From positions 62,001 to 126,000 of the forward strand of contig OZ245023.1 in NCBI GenBank assembly GCA_965223835.1: a DNA stretch of 64,000 bases, given 5' to 3'. The stretch is from CAVYXZ01 sp965223835 (GTDB lineage: Bacteria > Chloroflexota > Anaerolineae > Aggregatilineales > Phototrophicaceae). The position numbers were made by a program, and so were the translations under genes. Below the pieces are notes generated by a model. That model made no database searches. It saw nothing but the letters and a program-made list of their open reading frames with translations, and had not been told where the DNA came from. This document shows, one piece after another, positions 44,014 to 52,519 of this stretch (position 1 is the first letter of the stretch; each line of letters starts with the position of its first letter).

Positions 44014-45735
44014 CTATCGTGTCACCCTAAGGTTTCGCCTCATTAGGTTATTGGTTTCATCCAACTCATTGACGATATTGCCAAGATCAACCACTGCATT
44101 TACCCAATGATTGCCTTCTGAAAACGATGTATGCGCTCTAAAGTGAACGTCTCGTTGTCCTGGCAACAGGGCCTTTACCGGGAATTCAGTTCCACTTGAC
44201 TCACCACCGATGCGAATATTAACGGTCGTTCGGCGTGAACGAGCACACCCAACATTTGTTACCATTGCTCCGATATAGATTCGATCTGTAGTTGTCAGGT
44301 TGCGAGGCCTGACCAAAAGCTCAGAAATCACCAAATCTGGTTTGCACTCTGAGACAGTAATCCTACCATCGTATGTGTTGTTGTCTTCATTCCATTCGGC
44401 GACTCTGTTATCGGGATCAACGACGACGCGGAGGGCATAAGCCTGTGGAGAATACTGGTGGCTTTCACGTAGTTGAATGGTCCGTTGGAATGACTCTAAT
44501 CTGGGGATAGTGTATTCTTCGCTCATCGCCTCATCGCTTATGCGGATAGTCATGTTGGTTCTCGATGCCGCACTGCAACCATCATTACGTATCGTAGCCA
44601 AAACGTTGATATCGTCTCGTTCCGTAGGATCCGGAGGATAGACTAACACTTCATTGATGGCAAGGTCGGGTACACAAGGTGCTGGTGCGGACAGCAGTGC
44701 AAACGGCAATGGCGCTGGATTGATGGCAAAAGGATCAGGCATATCTTGCCAGCTATTTTGGCGGTATAACCGAAGTCTTTCAACCTGTGGAAATGCGACT
44801 AACAGATTTTCGTCGCCCCGGCCTGCGACACGCACCAACTCGGCCCCCACTGGTACGCGAGGGGTTGTGAGAAAGAAACTCCAACCATGGTTACTGGTTG
44901 ATTGATAGATGGTAGCAATTTGATAGCGAAGTGAGCCAGAACAAGTCGCGCGAGTCACTGACAGGTAGATTTTACTGCCATCATGTGTCAATGTTGGACT
45001 GTAGTTGCCTCTATAGCAATTCATGGCCCATAATCCACTAATTTCTGGGATACGGAGTTCCCGAACAGGCATCCATGTTATTCTGTTCGCATCATCTATG
45101 GTGCCAAACACATAAGTCACTGCATTTGGACTGCCCGGTCGCGTCCAGGCAATCACGATTTGATCTCCAAGACGGATAAGAGCGGGCGGCACCGATGGAA
45201 TAGAATCGCGCCCTGGAATTCCAAAGGTGGTCTCTATGCGCTGATAAACACTTTCATCAAGATCATAGGCATACAGCACGATATCGGAATGCTGCACCTG
45301 GAAAGCAAATATCCAGTCACCGACATCGGCGCCTCTTACCACAACCGGGGCCGATGTTGGTTGAATTGGCCCCAGACTGTCTCTATTGACCATTAGCTGA
45401 GAAAGATCTAAGGGGACGGGATTATTTAGAAAAGGTAAGCGAAAGTCAATGAATTCTAAGGCTCCGCCATTGCTCACCCAGGCGATCAATCTGCGATGCC
45501 CTTCCCCAGCAGCGCTGCCTACACCCACCAAAGTGAGTTCAGATGTTGTTGAAGTTACCCAATTATTCCCATCATGCGACTCAGCCAGTATGATATTATT
45601 CGAAGGTGAGCCAACATACGCCATCAGATATCGGTCTGAATTATCTTGAGTTTGTGCGACGATAGATGATGTGAATATGAAGAGCACAAAGACGACAAGT
45701 GCAGCAAGTCTATAAAGATTTCGACTGTGAGTCAT
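44014..45735 (-). CDS. Secreted protein with two CARDB-type domains
   Basis: 573 residues from ATG 45735 (AAGGGA upstream). A signal peptide (LAALVVFVLFIFTSS, cleavage after VAQ) is followed by about 340 residues with repeating beta-strand segments, possibly a propeller of the sialidase/BNR kind (DGSKIYLSV, SHDGNNW). Two tandem CARDB domains follow (CVPDLAINEV and CKPDLVISEL starts, WNEDNNTYDG and LDETNNLMRR ends). CARDB modules mediate adhesion at bacterial surfaces. No anchor is seen. A hairpin stands in its leader at 45766-45802. Confidence 0.82.
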   Translation of the reverse strand: MTHSRNLYRLAALVVFVLFIFTSSIVAQTQDNSDRYLMAYVGSPSNNIILAESHDGNNWVTSTTSELTLVGVGSAAGEGHRRLIAWVSNGGALEFIDFRLPFLNNPVPLDLSQLMVNRDSLGPIQPTSAPVVVRGADVGDWIFAFQVQHSDIVLYAYDLDESVYQRIETTFGIPGRDSIPSVPPALIRLGDQIVIAWTRPGSPNAVTYVFGTIDDANRITWMPVRELRIPEISGLWAMNCYRGNYSPTLTHDGSKIYLSVTRATCSGSLRYQIATIYQSTSNHGWSFFLTTPRVPVGAELVRVAGRGDENLLVAFPQVERLRLYRQNSWQDMPDPFAINPAPLPFALLSAPAPCVPDLAINEVLVYPPDPTERDDINVLATIRNDGCSAASRTNMTIRISDEAMSEEYTIPRLESFQRTIQLRESHQYSPQAYALRVVVDPDNRVAEWNEDNNTYDGRITVSECKPDLVISELLVRPRNLTTTDRIYIGAMVTNVGCARSRRTTVNIRIGGESSGTEFPVKALLPGQRDVHFRAHTSFSEGNHWVNAVVDLGNIVNELDETNNLMRRNLRVTR

Positions 45736-45765
45736 TGCAGAATTCCCTTCTAAGGCAAATTTAAA

Positions 45766-45802
45766 AGCCGAAAGCATGTCCAAGGAGAACTTGCTTCCGG
45801 CT
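45766..45802 (-). promoter_or_regulatory. Terminator-like leader hairpin 30 bases before the CARDB protein gene
   Basis: Leftward, AGCCGGAAGCA and TGCTTTCGGCT form an 11-bp stem (one G-T pair) with a 15-base loop, then TTTTAAATTTG. It stands between any upstream promoter and the start codon at 45735, so it may be an attenuator. No known riboswitch consensus was recognised upstream. Confidence 0.55.
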
Positions 45803-46091
45803 GCTTGATCGAAATTACTGTGTTTTCAGCCGCTGCGATAAAAGCAACGACATAGCCATCATATGAGCATTTGTAGTCGTTGTGGTAATGGTCGCACGAT
45901 TACATAACTCACATTTTAGGTGACGTGGGCATAATTTATCACTTGATGTGGCTACTTTGTCTCAAAATCGCTTTTTGCAGTTACAGCGCGATGATCTATT
46001 CAAATTTGAAAAAACCAAAATCAGGAAGCGGTTTGTCAAGCAGTTTTGAGCAAGTGTTTATTTAAAGTCGATAAGAGATCTGAGCGAATGC

Positions 46092-46126
46092 TTGACAGAT
46101 GCCCTATTTGTAACTACCGTAGTTAC
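46092..46126 (+). promoter_or_regulatory. Promoter and palindromic operator of the Rrf2 regulator gene
   Basis: A consensus -35 TTGACA (46092-46097) and, 17 bases on, TACCGT as -10 (46115-46120). The -10 lies inside a perfect palindrome GTAACTAC-C-GTAGTTAC (46110-46126). Binding there would block RNA polymerase, so autorepression is likely. The transcript would start just before the GTG at 46148. Confidence 0.72.
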
Positions 46127-46147
46127 GGATTGAGGTGCAAAGATCAC

Positions 46148-46585
46148 GTGAATAACAGTCGTTTTACCGTAGCCATACATATCCTGAGCGTGCTGGCGAT
46201 GCGATTGGACGAACCCATTACGTCTGAACAGATCGCCCAGAGCGTCAACACCAATCAGGTGGTGATTCGCCGTATCCTGAGCACGCTGCGGCAGGCCGGT
46301 CTGGTGGTTTCGCAGCCGGGCGTGGGCGGCGGTGTCAAACTGGGCCAGTCACCCGAAGCCATTACCCTGCTCGATGTGTATCGGTTGTTCAAGCAAGACA
46401 GTGTTTTTCCCATGCATCCCAACCAGCCCAATCAACTGTGTCCGTGTGGTGGCAATATTCAGGCCGTGCTGGGAGAGGTCTATGACAATGCTGAAACCGC
46501 AATGGAAGCGATTTTCGCCCAGAAGACTTTGGCGGACCTGGTAACTGAGATGTGGCAGCGGCACGCAGAGCAAACGACTGGTTAA
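46148..46585 (+). CDS. Rrf2-family transcriptional regulator
   Basis: 145 residues from GTG 46148. The typical Rrf2 opening (NNSRFTVAIHILSVLA) begins here, and the predicted transcript start leaves no room for a longer form. The winged-helix part includes ITSEQIAQSVNTNQVVIRRIL and the wing GVGGGVKLGQSPEAITLLDVY. Only two cysteines (CPCGG near 98-101) are found, against three in iron-sulfur members such as IscR or NsrR, so it may be a redox or ligand sensor of another kind. It probably represses itself and the SDR gene 60 bases downstream. Confidence 0.85.
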   Translation: MNNSRFTVAIHILSVLAMRLDEPITSEQIAQSVNTNQVVIRRILSTLRQAGLVVSQPGVGGGVKLGQSPEAITLLDVYRLFKQDSVFPMHPNQPNQLCPCGGNIQAVLGEVYDNAETAMEAIFAQKTLADLVTEMWQRHAEQTTG

Positions 46586-46644
46586 CCCCTTTTTTTGGAT
46601 CAATTCGTAACCACGTTGATTACGATTAAATAAGGAGTGTGGAA

Positions 46645-47609
46645 ATGAGTGAGTTGAATGGCAAGATCGCCCTGGTAACGGGCGCAAATTCGGGGATTGG
46701 CTTCGAGACAGCAGCGCTGCTGGCTGAGGCTGGCTACAGCAAAGTCATACTCGCCGCCCGCACCACCGCAAAAGGGGAAGCAGCGCAGGCCCAGTTGGTG
46801 ATGCGTGTGGGTCAGGATGTCTTTGACACGTTGGCGGTTGATGTCGCCGAAGTGCAATCTGCTCAGCAAGCAGCGGATGTGCTGAAGGAACGCAATGAGA
46901 AGATTGATTTGCTCATCTTAAACGCCGGGATGAGCACCGGGACCGAACGGGCCTATAATGCCGATGGCGTTGAATTGACTTTTGCGTCAACCCTGGTTGG
47001 TCATCATGTCATGACGATGCGCTTGCTGGAAGATCAGTTGCTGTCTGACCACGCCCGAATCGTGATTGCCGGTTCCGAAGGGGCGCGGGGGAGATGCCGG
47101 GCATGAGTATTCCCAACTTCGCGAACTTTGCGAACAATCATTTTAATGGTGATCTGGAGGCCGCCTTAGAAGCGATTGCGCGTTACCAACCGCCCTATCA
47201 AGCCAGCGCGATGAGTATCTACGTCACGGCGAAAGTCTATGTGGCGTGGTGGGCCGCCGCCCTCGCCCGTCGGTTGCCCGCAGGGATAACGGTGAACGCC
47301 GTTTCGCCGGGTAGTGTCCCCGCTACCAGCTTTGGACGTAATTTGCCGTTCTTGATGCGCCATTTGATGGGGCCAACGATGAAGTTGCTGGGCATGTCGC
47401 AATCACTTGAAGACGGCGCCCGCCGTTATATTGCGGCTGGTGATTATGACGATCACACAACCGGGCATTTTTTCGCGTCGCGCTCCGGCAAGGTGGTCGG
47501 TCCGGTGGCAATCCAGCAGGATGCGCATTTCCTGGATGAGGCGAGCCAGGAAGCGTTCTGGAAAGTTATCACGCGCCTTGTTGGTGAGGCGAAACCGACA
47601 CCCGCCTGA
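46645..47609 (+). pseudogene. Short-chain dehydrogenase/reductase gene with a -1 frame change near 47091
   Basis: Two frames together make one SDR. The first (46645-47106, AAGGAG before ATG 46645) gives the cofactor loop TGANSGIG, NAG, and the catalytic serine strand IVIAGSEGARG, then runs into a stop. The second frame (from about 47090 to 47609) continues with MPGMSIPNF, the catalytic pair YVTAK, and the C-terminal half. Joining them needs one extra base in the GGGGG tract near 47087-47091. The total length of about 320 residues is usual for the atypical/extended light-dependent-reductase-like group. The change may be a real mutation, a slippage site, or a sequencing error. Elsewhere the gene looks well preserved. 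Confidence 0.85.
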
Positions 47610-47738
47610 CATTTACTACAAGCATCGTCATTGGCGCTGGCAGGTGCCGTTGCTGGTGTCCCATGTTTCATCAAAGGTTTAATTGGGGATTACGTCAACG
47701 GTATCTGCCAAATGATTTGTCAACTTAACTATAAAAAA

Positions 47739-48743
47739 TTATGCTTCGCTGCCCGCTGGTAATGCTTCTAAAGATAACCCTTCAACCTGTGGCATATCCG
47801 CCCCAATTATCGAGGAAATATCGGTATACATATCGGTTGTCACATCAATCATGACATCAAGCTGTTTGCGGCGTTCCTTCCACTGTTTTTTCATCGCCCG
47901 CTCTTCCGAGTCAATTTGCCCTCTGAGCGATTGCCAAGTGTCAACCATTCTGCCTACACGATCTTTGAAATCGGTACTGGTCAGATACAAATACACAGTT
48001 TGCATCTTGTCGCCTTGCCCGTCCATAGCCCGTTGCAAATTCGTAATTTGTAATAGCTGTTCGCGCAGAACACGGGCAAGAGCGGGTGCGGCTTCAACAC
48101 TACAAATCCAAACTCCATCTAAGAGATCGAACGTCCTAATGCCATCGGGAAGCGCCATTGAAACAATCACGCTGAGTTGAGCATTGGCACGTGAAGCATC
48201 TTCCTTGATTTTTGATGTCCAACTCTTATTCCAGTTTTTCGTATTCTTTGTTTCCCAGATGATGCTGCCACAGCGCTGACCATGTGGGTTAATAATGGTG
48301 TGAATAAGATCTGCGCCAGATTGACCCTTCTTAACATCATCAATCGAGTCTATTGGAAAGCATTCTTTTAATATTGATTTGACATGAACTTCTAAAGCTT
48401 CACCTTGAAGTTCCATCGAGCCTTGTCGTGTACTTTTTTCAAGCTCCTCTAGGCGCTTTTGGACACGCTTCATTTCCTCATCTTTGGCGGCTAATTCAAG
48501 TTGATATTTCTTTTCAGAAGCCTCCTGAGTCTCCTTTTCAATTTTCTTCGTGAGTTCATCGCGCTCTTGAGCAAACTTTTCTTCCAGTTCCTCCAAATCC
48601 TCGTCCGCTTTTTTCTTGGTAGTTGCTATTGCTTTTTTGACTGCCTCTCTTTTTTCTTTTTCGAAATTTTCGGCAAATGCAGCATCTAGCTCAAAATTCT
48701 GACCGCAGTGAGGACACATAATCTGAGGGGTTTCAGTAGCCAT
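47739..48743 (-). CDS. DUF2130 protein with coiled coil and nuclease-like domain
   Basis: 334 residues. An N-terminal zinc-ribbon-like half motif (CPHCG at 9-13) is followed by a long charged coiled coil (about 25-115). The C-terminal domain has the pattern GADLIH, then IIWETKNTKNW near 155-170, the D-(x)-E-x-K core of PD-(D/E)XK nucleases as known for DUF2130. Members are thought to act on DNA, and some occur with defence or repair genes. Here no restriction genes are near, except the HNH pair 800 bases away. Confidence 0.85.
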   Translation of the reverse strand: MATETPQIMCPHCGQNFELDAAFAENFEKEKREAVKKAIATTKKKADEDLEELEEKFAQERDELTKKIEKETQEASEKKYQLELAAKDEEMKRVQKRLEELEKSTRQGSMELQGEALEVHVKSILKECFPIDSIDDVKKGQSGADLIHTIINPHGQRCGSIIWETKNTKNWNKSWTSKIKEDASRANAQLSVIVSMALPDGIRTFDLLDGVWICSVEAAPALARVLREQLLQITNLQRAMDGQGDKMQTVYLYLTSTDFKDRVGRMVDTWQSLRGQIDSEERAMKKQWKERRKQLDVMIDVTTDMYTDISSIIGADMPQVEGLSLEALPAGSEA

Positions 48744-48837
48744 TCTTATTAATTCCCCGTATATCGGAAATGATAATTCTATTTATCACTCTATCATAAA
48801 ATTTCTTCTTCACACATCACAGAATAGCTACTGTTCT

Positions 48838-49437
48838 CTAACGAGTTTCTTTCACCGCCTTGACCACTGGGGCGTCAATCAGCAGATCGTCCTGGGGTTC
48901 AACGCCCTGTTCGCGCAGCGCGATGATATATTCGGGGTGGAAGCGAAACTCGCTATCAGCGTAAATCTCGCGGTCCCAGGGGTTGAGCAGCAGTTCATCG
49001 CTGATGAGGCCGATGTAGTCCGGGATGTCCGTACCCCAGCTATGCGCGTACATGACCGCCGTGCGGACCGCCGCTGCGCCCATATTTTCGACCTCATGCT
49101 TAATCATGTTGAGCGTTTCGCCGCTGCCGCAAATCTCATCCACGACCAGCACCCGATGATGCTGGACCAGTTCCGGCGGGCGCAAGCGCCACTGCGGGGT
49201 CTGGAACTTTACGATGTCGTTCACGCGCCGGGAGACGCGCACCGGGTAGATCTCGGCCTGGATCAGATGCGAGATCAAGGTGCCGGGATAATGTCCACCC
49301 CGCCCCACCGGTAAAATAATCTCAGGTGCGAACGGTGCGATGGCGACGGCCAGTCCCTTACAGATGCCATGAAACTCATTCCAAGAAACTGGGCGTACCC
49401 CCTGCCGGGTCGAATAATCGTAAGGGCTTTTGGGCAT
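48838..49437 (-). CDS. Phosphoribosyltransferase
   Basis: 199 residues; GAGGAGG precedes the ATG. The PRPP-binding signature VLVVDEICGSGETL lies at about 103-116, after a RGGHYPG loop near 46-52 that would bind pyrophosphate. This layout is close to xanthine/hypoxanthine phosphoribosyltransferase-like proteins of the Gpt type. The base specificity hood (ending ELLLNPWDREIY) is in the place where such enzymes bind the purine. Probably salvage of a purine; specificity not assigned. Confidence 0.85.
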   Translation of the reverse strand: MPKSPYDYSTRQGVRPVSWNEFHGICKGLAVAIAPFAPEIILPVGRGGHYPGTLISHLIQAEIYPVRVSRRVNDIVKFQTPQWRLRPPELVQHHRVLVVDEICGSGETLNMIKHEVENMGAAAVRTAVMYAHSWGTDIPDYIGLISDELLLNPWDREIYADSEFRFHPEYIIALREQGVEPQDDLLIDAPVVKAVKETR

Positions 49438-49509
49438 GGCTGCACCTCCTCAGTGTGAACTGTGCTCCATTGTATCCTTTTTTAGCGTAATCTGTGGGAG
49501 ATGTTGCGA

Positions 49510-49929
49510 TCAATTATCTTGACAGGGGTATAATCCTCGCGTTGCTGCTTCCTGCCGATGCTGGACACGACTTTCTTCGTTGATGCGTAAAACAGTCACA
49601 GTAGCTCGCCCTTCGGGACTGATTCCGGTAATTGTTCGATCAGCATTGAGAAGAAAGTGATCGTCCCATTGTTGCTGGCGTGGATTAAACAATTTTGTCG
49701 CAGTCCCAGTCACTGGATCCAACGCTGCTACATTTGGCCCTTTGTAACTATTACATTTCAAACAGGCAAGACACAAATTCTCAATCGCATCGCTCCCACT
49801 GTGTTTGATAGGGATAATGTGATCAATCTGAAACTTTGAAAATCTCCCGTCTTCACTTACACGGCAATACTCACAGCAATTGCCTGCTAGATTCCGAATG
49901 GTCTGACGATTTTCTGCCGTAATCGTCAC
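49510..49929 (-). CDS. HNH endonuclease
   Basis: 139 residues from a GTG that overlaps the stop of the preceding gene (GTGA). The HNH core runs from CEYCRVS (near 18-24) through QIDHIIPIKHSGSD and NLCLACLKCNSYKG: two CxxC pairs for zinc, the catalytic histidine in DHI, and the N. These stand-alone HNH proteins with a small partner gene are frequent in Cyanobacteria and Chloroflexota; the biological role is not established. Confidence 0.88.
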   Translation of the reverse strand: MTITAENRQTIRNLAGNCCEYCRVSEDGRFSKFQIDHIIPIKHSGSDAIENLCLACLKCNSYKGPNVAALDPVTGTATKLFNPRQQQWDDHFLLNADRTITGISPEGRATVTVLRINEESRVQHRQEAATRGLYPCQDN

Positions 49930-50183
49930 TGGTCAGCTTTCTGAAGTTTTGGCCTGGTCTTAACTTTTAGCAATGCCATCATCTCATCGGCACGCATAAA
50001 ATCAAAAAGTTCCTGTTGCTCATCAAACGTCAATTGACCCTCACCGTTACGTTCGACGAGTTCGTCAACACGAGCCTGCAAATCATCTGGCAGATGAAAA
50101 GCGATGATGTCTTCAGGCGACGGGTCTGACGCCAAAAAATCGGTGATTATTCCAAATACAGTTCGAATAGCTGCGTTTTGCAT
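49926..50183 (-). CDS. Small acidic protein encoded with the HNH endonuclease
   Basis: 85 residues; GAGG precedes the ATG. Acidic, helical, with DLQARVDELVERNGEGQLTFDEQQELFDFM, a pattern of two helices and a glycine turn common in small partner proteins of stand-alone HNH or PIN genes. The four-base overlap with the HNH gene means coupled translation. It may regulate or hold the nuclease, but a toxin-antitoxin role is only a guess. Confidence 0.72.
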   Translation of the reverse strand: MQNAAIRTVFGIITDFLASDPSPEDIIAFHLPDDLQARVDELVERNGEGQLTFDEQQELFDFMRADEMMALLKVKTRPKLQKADQ

Positions 50184-50210
50184 ACGATAACCTCAGTCGG
50201 TATGTATTAT

Positions 50211-52235
50211 CTATGATTGTAGCATAGCTGCCGCTGCCAACCGTCCGCCGATAACATGCGGCGTACCCGCCAAATCAACCGCTTCAACCGTCACAACGCC
50301 GTTATCCCAGACAACAGTGCCGGTGCTCATCGACTCAATTTCGACCGTGCCCGCCGGTACCGTCAACTTGAGCGGTGCGGATTCGGGACCATGATAGCCC
50401 GCGACCCAGCGCTGCCCGGTGGGACTGGCATAGAGCCAGCCCGCCGCTTCGCCACAATTGAGTACCGCGTCGCCCACGCTGACTTCGCCCGTATTGGTTT
50501 GGCTTGCGCTGGGTGCATCCAGCATCGGCCAGCCGAGTTCACCCGCCTGCGTCCACCGGCGTTTGAGTGCCCATGCCATCAAATCCACTTCAATTCCCAG
50601 GCGTTCGCCATCCCGTTCATATTCAACCGTCCAGGGACGTTCGCTGGCGAAATCGGTCGTAAACGGTGCCGCTGCTTCATCACGCACGGTGCCGCTGGCG
50701 ACTACCTGCCCAAAGGCACGCCCATCGGCATAAGCTGATCGTTCCGCCAATTCGACGTACACGCCTACGCGGGCAGGACCACGAAAGAATGGATTCAAGG
50801 TCGACCGCATTTCCCAGAACGCTTTCTCCGGCCCTTTATAGTTGTAGATTTCCAGAACCAGATCACCCTGTTTTTCGACCAGCTGGATTGGGGCATCGCG
50901 TCCGGCGTCAGTCCGACTCAAGGGTTGGATGGCGATCAAGGCGTTGCCGCTACCGATCACGACAACGGCTCCGGCGGGAACGGCGACTGGCAGGGACTCA
51001 ACCAACTGCTCGTCAATCCAGATTTCATCAATTTTGTCGCGCTCGGTAAAGATGAAGGTGGCCTTCGCGCTGTGACACTGTCCCATGTTTTGCGGTGCGT
51101 ACAGACCAATGGCCCGACTCCCCTGCTGCACGCCGAAGAATTTGCCCTCTTCGATCAGGTTGCGTGATTTGGTGCGGTCAGTGGCGTGGTAAAAATCACC
51201 GAGCCATTTGTCATCCATCACGTAGCGTGTGTACAGCACGCCCGGACGTTCAGCCCCTTCACGGACATAATGGGCCATGAGAACATCGGCCTGCCCCCCA
51301 TACTCTTTCGACGCCACGCCCAGTGCAAATGACGGACTCTGATAGGTCGTCAGGCCCAGTCCCTCAATGATGCTGGCCGTTTCATTGACGACAAACGGTT
51401 CTGATGGATGCGCTAGCAAATCAGCCGCCCACCCCGGCAGCGTCCCATCGGCTACCCATTCCTGGAACATCTCGATTTCAGGTGGGCGTTCACCGACGAC
51501 TGAGGGTTGATAAGCGCGGCTATGGGGTCCTGCCCAGCGACCCGTCGCCCGGTGAATGTGTAATCCGGCAGACAACGCCAGCCGTGCCGCCAGGGTTCGT
51601 GCCCTAATGCGCGTCGGCTCGTGTGTTGTCAGGTCGGTCAGCCGCTTGAGTGCCCGGATAATCACCGGGGTATACGTCGGACTGTTGTATTCACGCGGGA
51701 TGCCACTCTGGTCGGTGAAGACCAGCCATTTCACCAGCTTGTCATACCCCCGTTGCGCGATCGCTGTGTCCTTAATCAGTTCGCCGCCCAGACACGAGTT
51801 CAAAATATCGAGCATAGTGATGTTCGAATAGGCCACATGGACATCCAGTTTGCGGATCTCGTCCAGCCCTAACCGGATAGCATCCAGCACCCGCTCCTGC
51901 ATCGCTGTAGGTAAACGATCGCTATGCTGCAACATCATCGGAATCAGCCGCTCCAGGTTGAACTCCACCGCGTTGAGATCACCTACCACCGCGTCCTCAG
52001 CCATCCAGTAGAAGTTGCCATAATGCGGGTCATCCGGGTGGCGCTCCTGACAATTCAGCGTGGCGTTGAGCACCTGCTCGGCCAGTTCCAGGTCAGCCGG
52101 CGTGCCATTGGCAACCAGTGCTTCGGCGAGGCTGGCGCCCTGGCGCGATTCGTGGAAGGTGCCGTTCTCGGTGATGTTGGCGGGCAAAAAGACAGCCGGA
52201 TCAAAATTGCCGGGGAGTTCGAGCGGTTCAGTCAT
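50211..52235 (-). CDS. Large protein of unknown function, possibly lyase-like (helical toroid plus beta domain)
   Basis: 674 residues. The first 300 have an alternating helix pattern (LAEALVANGTPADLELAEQ, ARTLAARLALSAGLHIH) as in (alpha/alpha) toroids. The rest is strongly beta (jelly-roll-like strands with aromatic residues, such as GLYAPQNMG). This two-part build is found in heparinase- and alginate-lyase-like enzymes and in some uncharacterised plant-polymer enzymes. No signal peptide and no clear catalytic motif were found. GAGG precedes the ATG. It diverges from the kinase gene at 52520. Confidence 0.55.
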   Translation of the reverse strand: MTEPLELPGNFDPAVFLPANITENGTFHESRQGASLAEALVANGTPADLELAEQVLNATLNCQERHPDDPHYGNFYWMAEDAVVGDLNAVEFNLERLIPMMLQHSDRLPTAMQERVLDAIRLGLDEIRKLDVHVAYSNITMLDILNSCLGGELIKDTAIAQRGYDKLVKWLVFTDQSGIPREYNSPTYTPVIIRALKRLTDLTTHEPTRIRARTLAARLALSAGLHIHRATGRWAGPHSRAYQPSVVGERPPEIEMFQEWVADGTLPGWAADLLAHPSEPFVVNETASIIEGLGLTTYQSPSFALGVASKEYGGQADVLMAHYVREGAERPGVLYTRYVMDDKWLGDFYHATDRTKSRNLIEEGKFFGVQQGSRAIGLYAPQNMGQCHSAKATFIFTERDKIDEIWIDEQLVESLPVAVPAGAVVVIGSGNALIAIQPLSRTDAGRDAPIQLVEKQGDLVLEIYNYKGPEKAFWEMRSTLNPFFRGPARVGVYVELAERSAYADGRAFGQVVASGTVRDEAAAPFTTDFASERPWTVEYERDGERLGIEVDLMAWALKRRWTQAGELGWPMLDAPSASQTNTGEVSVGDAVLNCGEAAGWLYASPTGQRWVAGYHGPESAPLKLTVPAGTVEIESMSTGTVVWDNGVVTVEAVDLAGTPHVIGGRLAAAAMLQS

Positions 52236-52285
52236 TATTTAGCCTCACAGTGCGGGTGAAATCCACCGCGAGTGTAACATAAACC

Positions 52286-52328
52286 CCACATTCGGGGGGG
52301 GTGTCGTTCCGAATACTCATGCTAGGAT
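52286..52328 (+). promoter_or_regulatory. G-rich promoter-like element before the kinase gene (weak match to P1-P3)
   Basis: CCCACATTCGGGGGGGG, GGTGTCGT, and TAGGAT about 15 bases on. The C/G block resembles P1 and P2, but GTGACTT and TATAGT are not conserved. It may be the promoter of the kinase cluster with a related activator site, or a chance likeness. Confidence 0.35.
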
Positions 52329-52519
52329 GATGATGACCACGACAAAAAAACATAGACAAAAACTTGGATGAGCTTTTCTGGCCCATTAACTTCCTCCATA
52401 TCCCCGCTGAGTGCCCGGTGGGGTCATTTGATTCATATTCTCATTAGCAGTAAACTTGGGATATTCAGCAAGATCGGCTTGTCGCGGCGCGCCAGCCGAC
52501 AGCACGGAAGGCCAGTAAT

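Larger units (their letters stand above)
45736..46147. other. Divergent intergenic region
   Basis: About 410 bases without a gene. Leftward it contains the leader hairpin at 45766-45802; rightward it holds the Rrf2 promoter and operator at 46092-46126. The middle is AT-rich and otherwise featureless to my eye. Confidence 0.55.

Noticed and set aside
47739..50183. Defence island (DUF2130 nuclease, HNH endonuclease, small partner)
   Set aside because: A purine-type phosphoribosyltransferase gene lies between, there is no methylase or restriction subunit, and both families are common outside defence loci.
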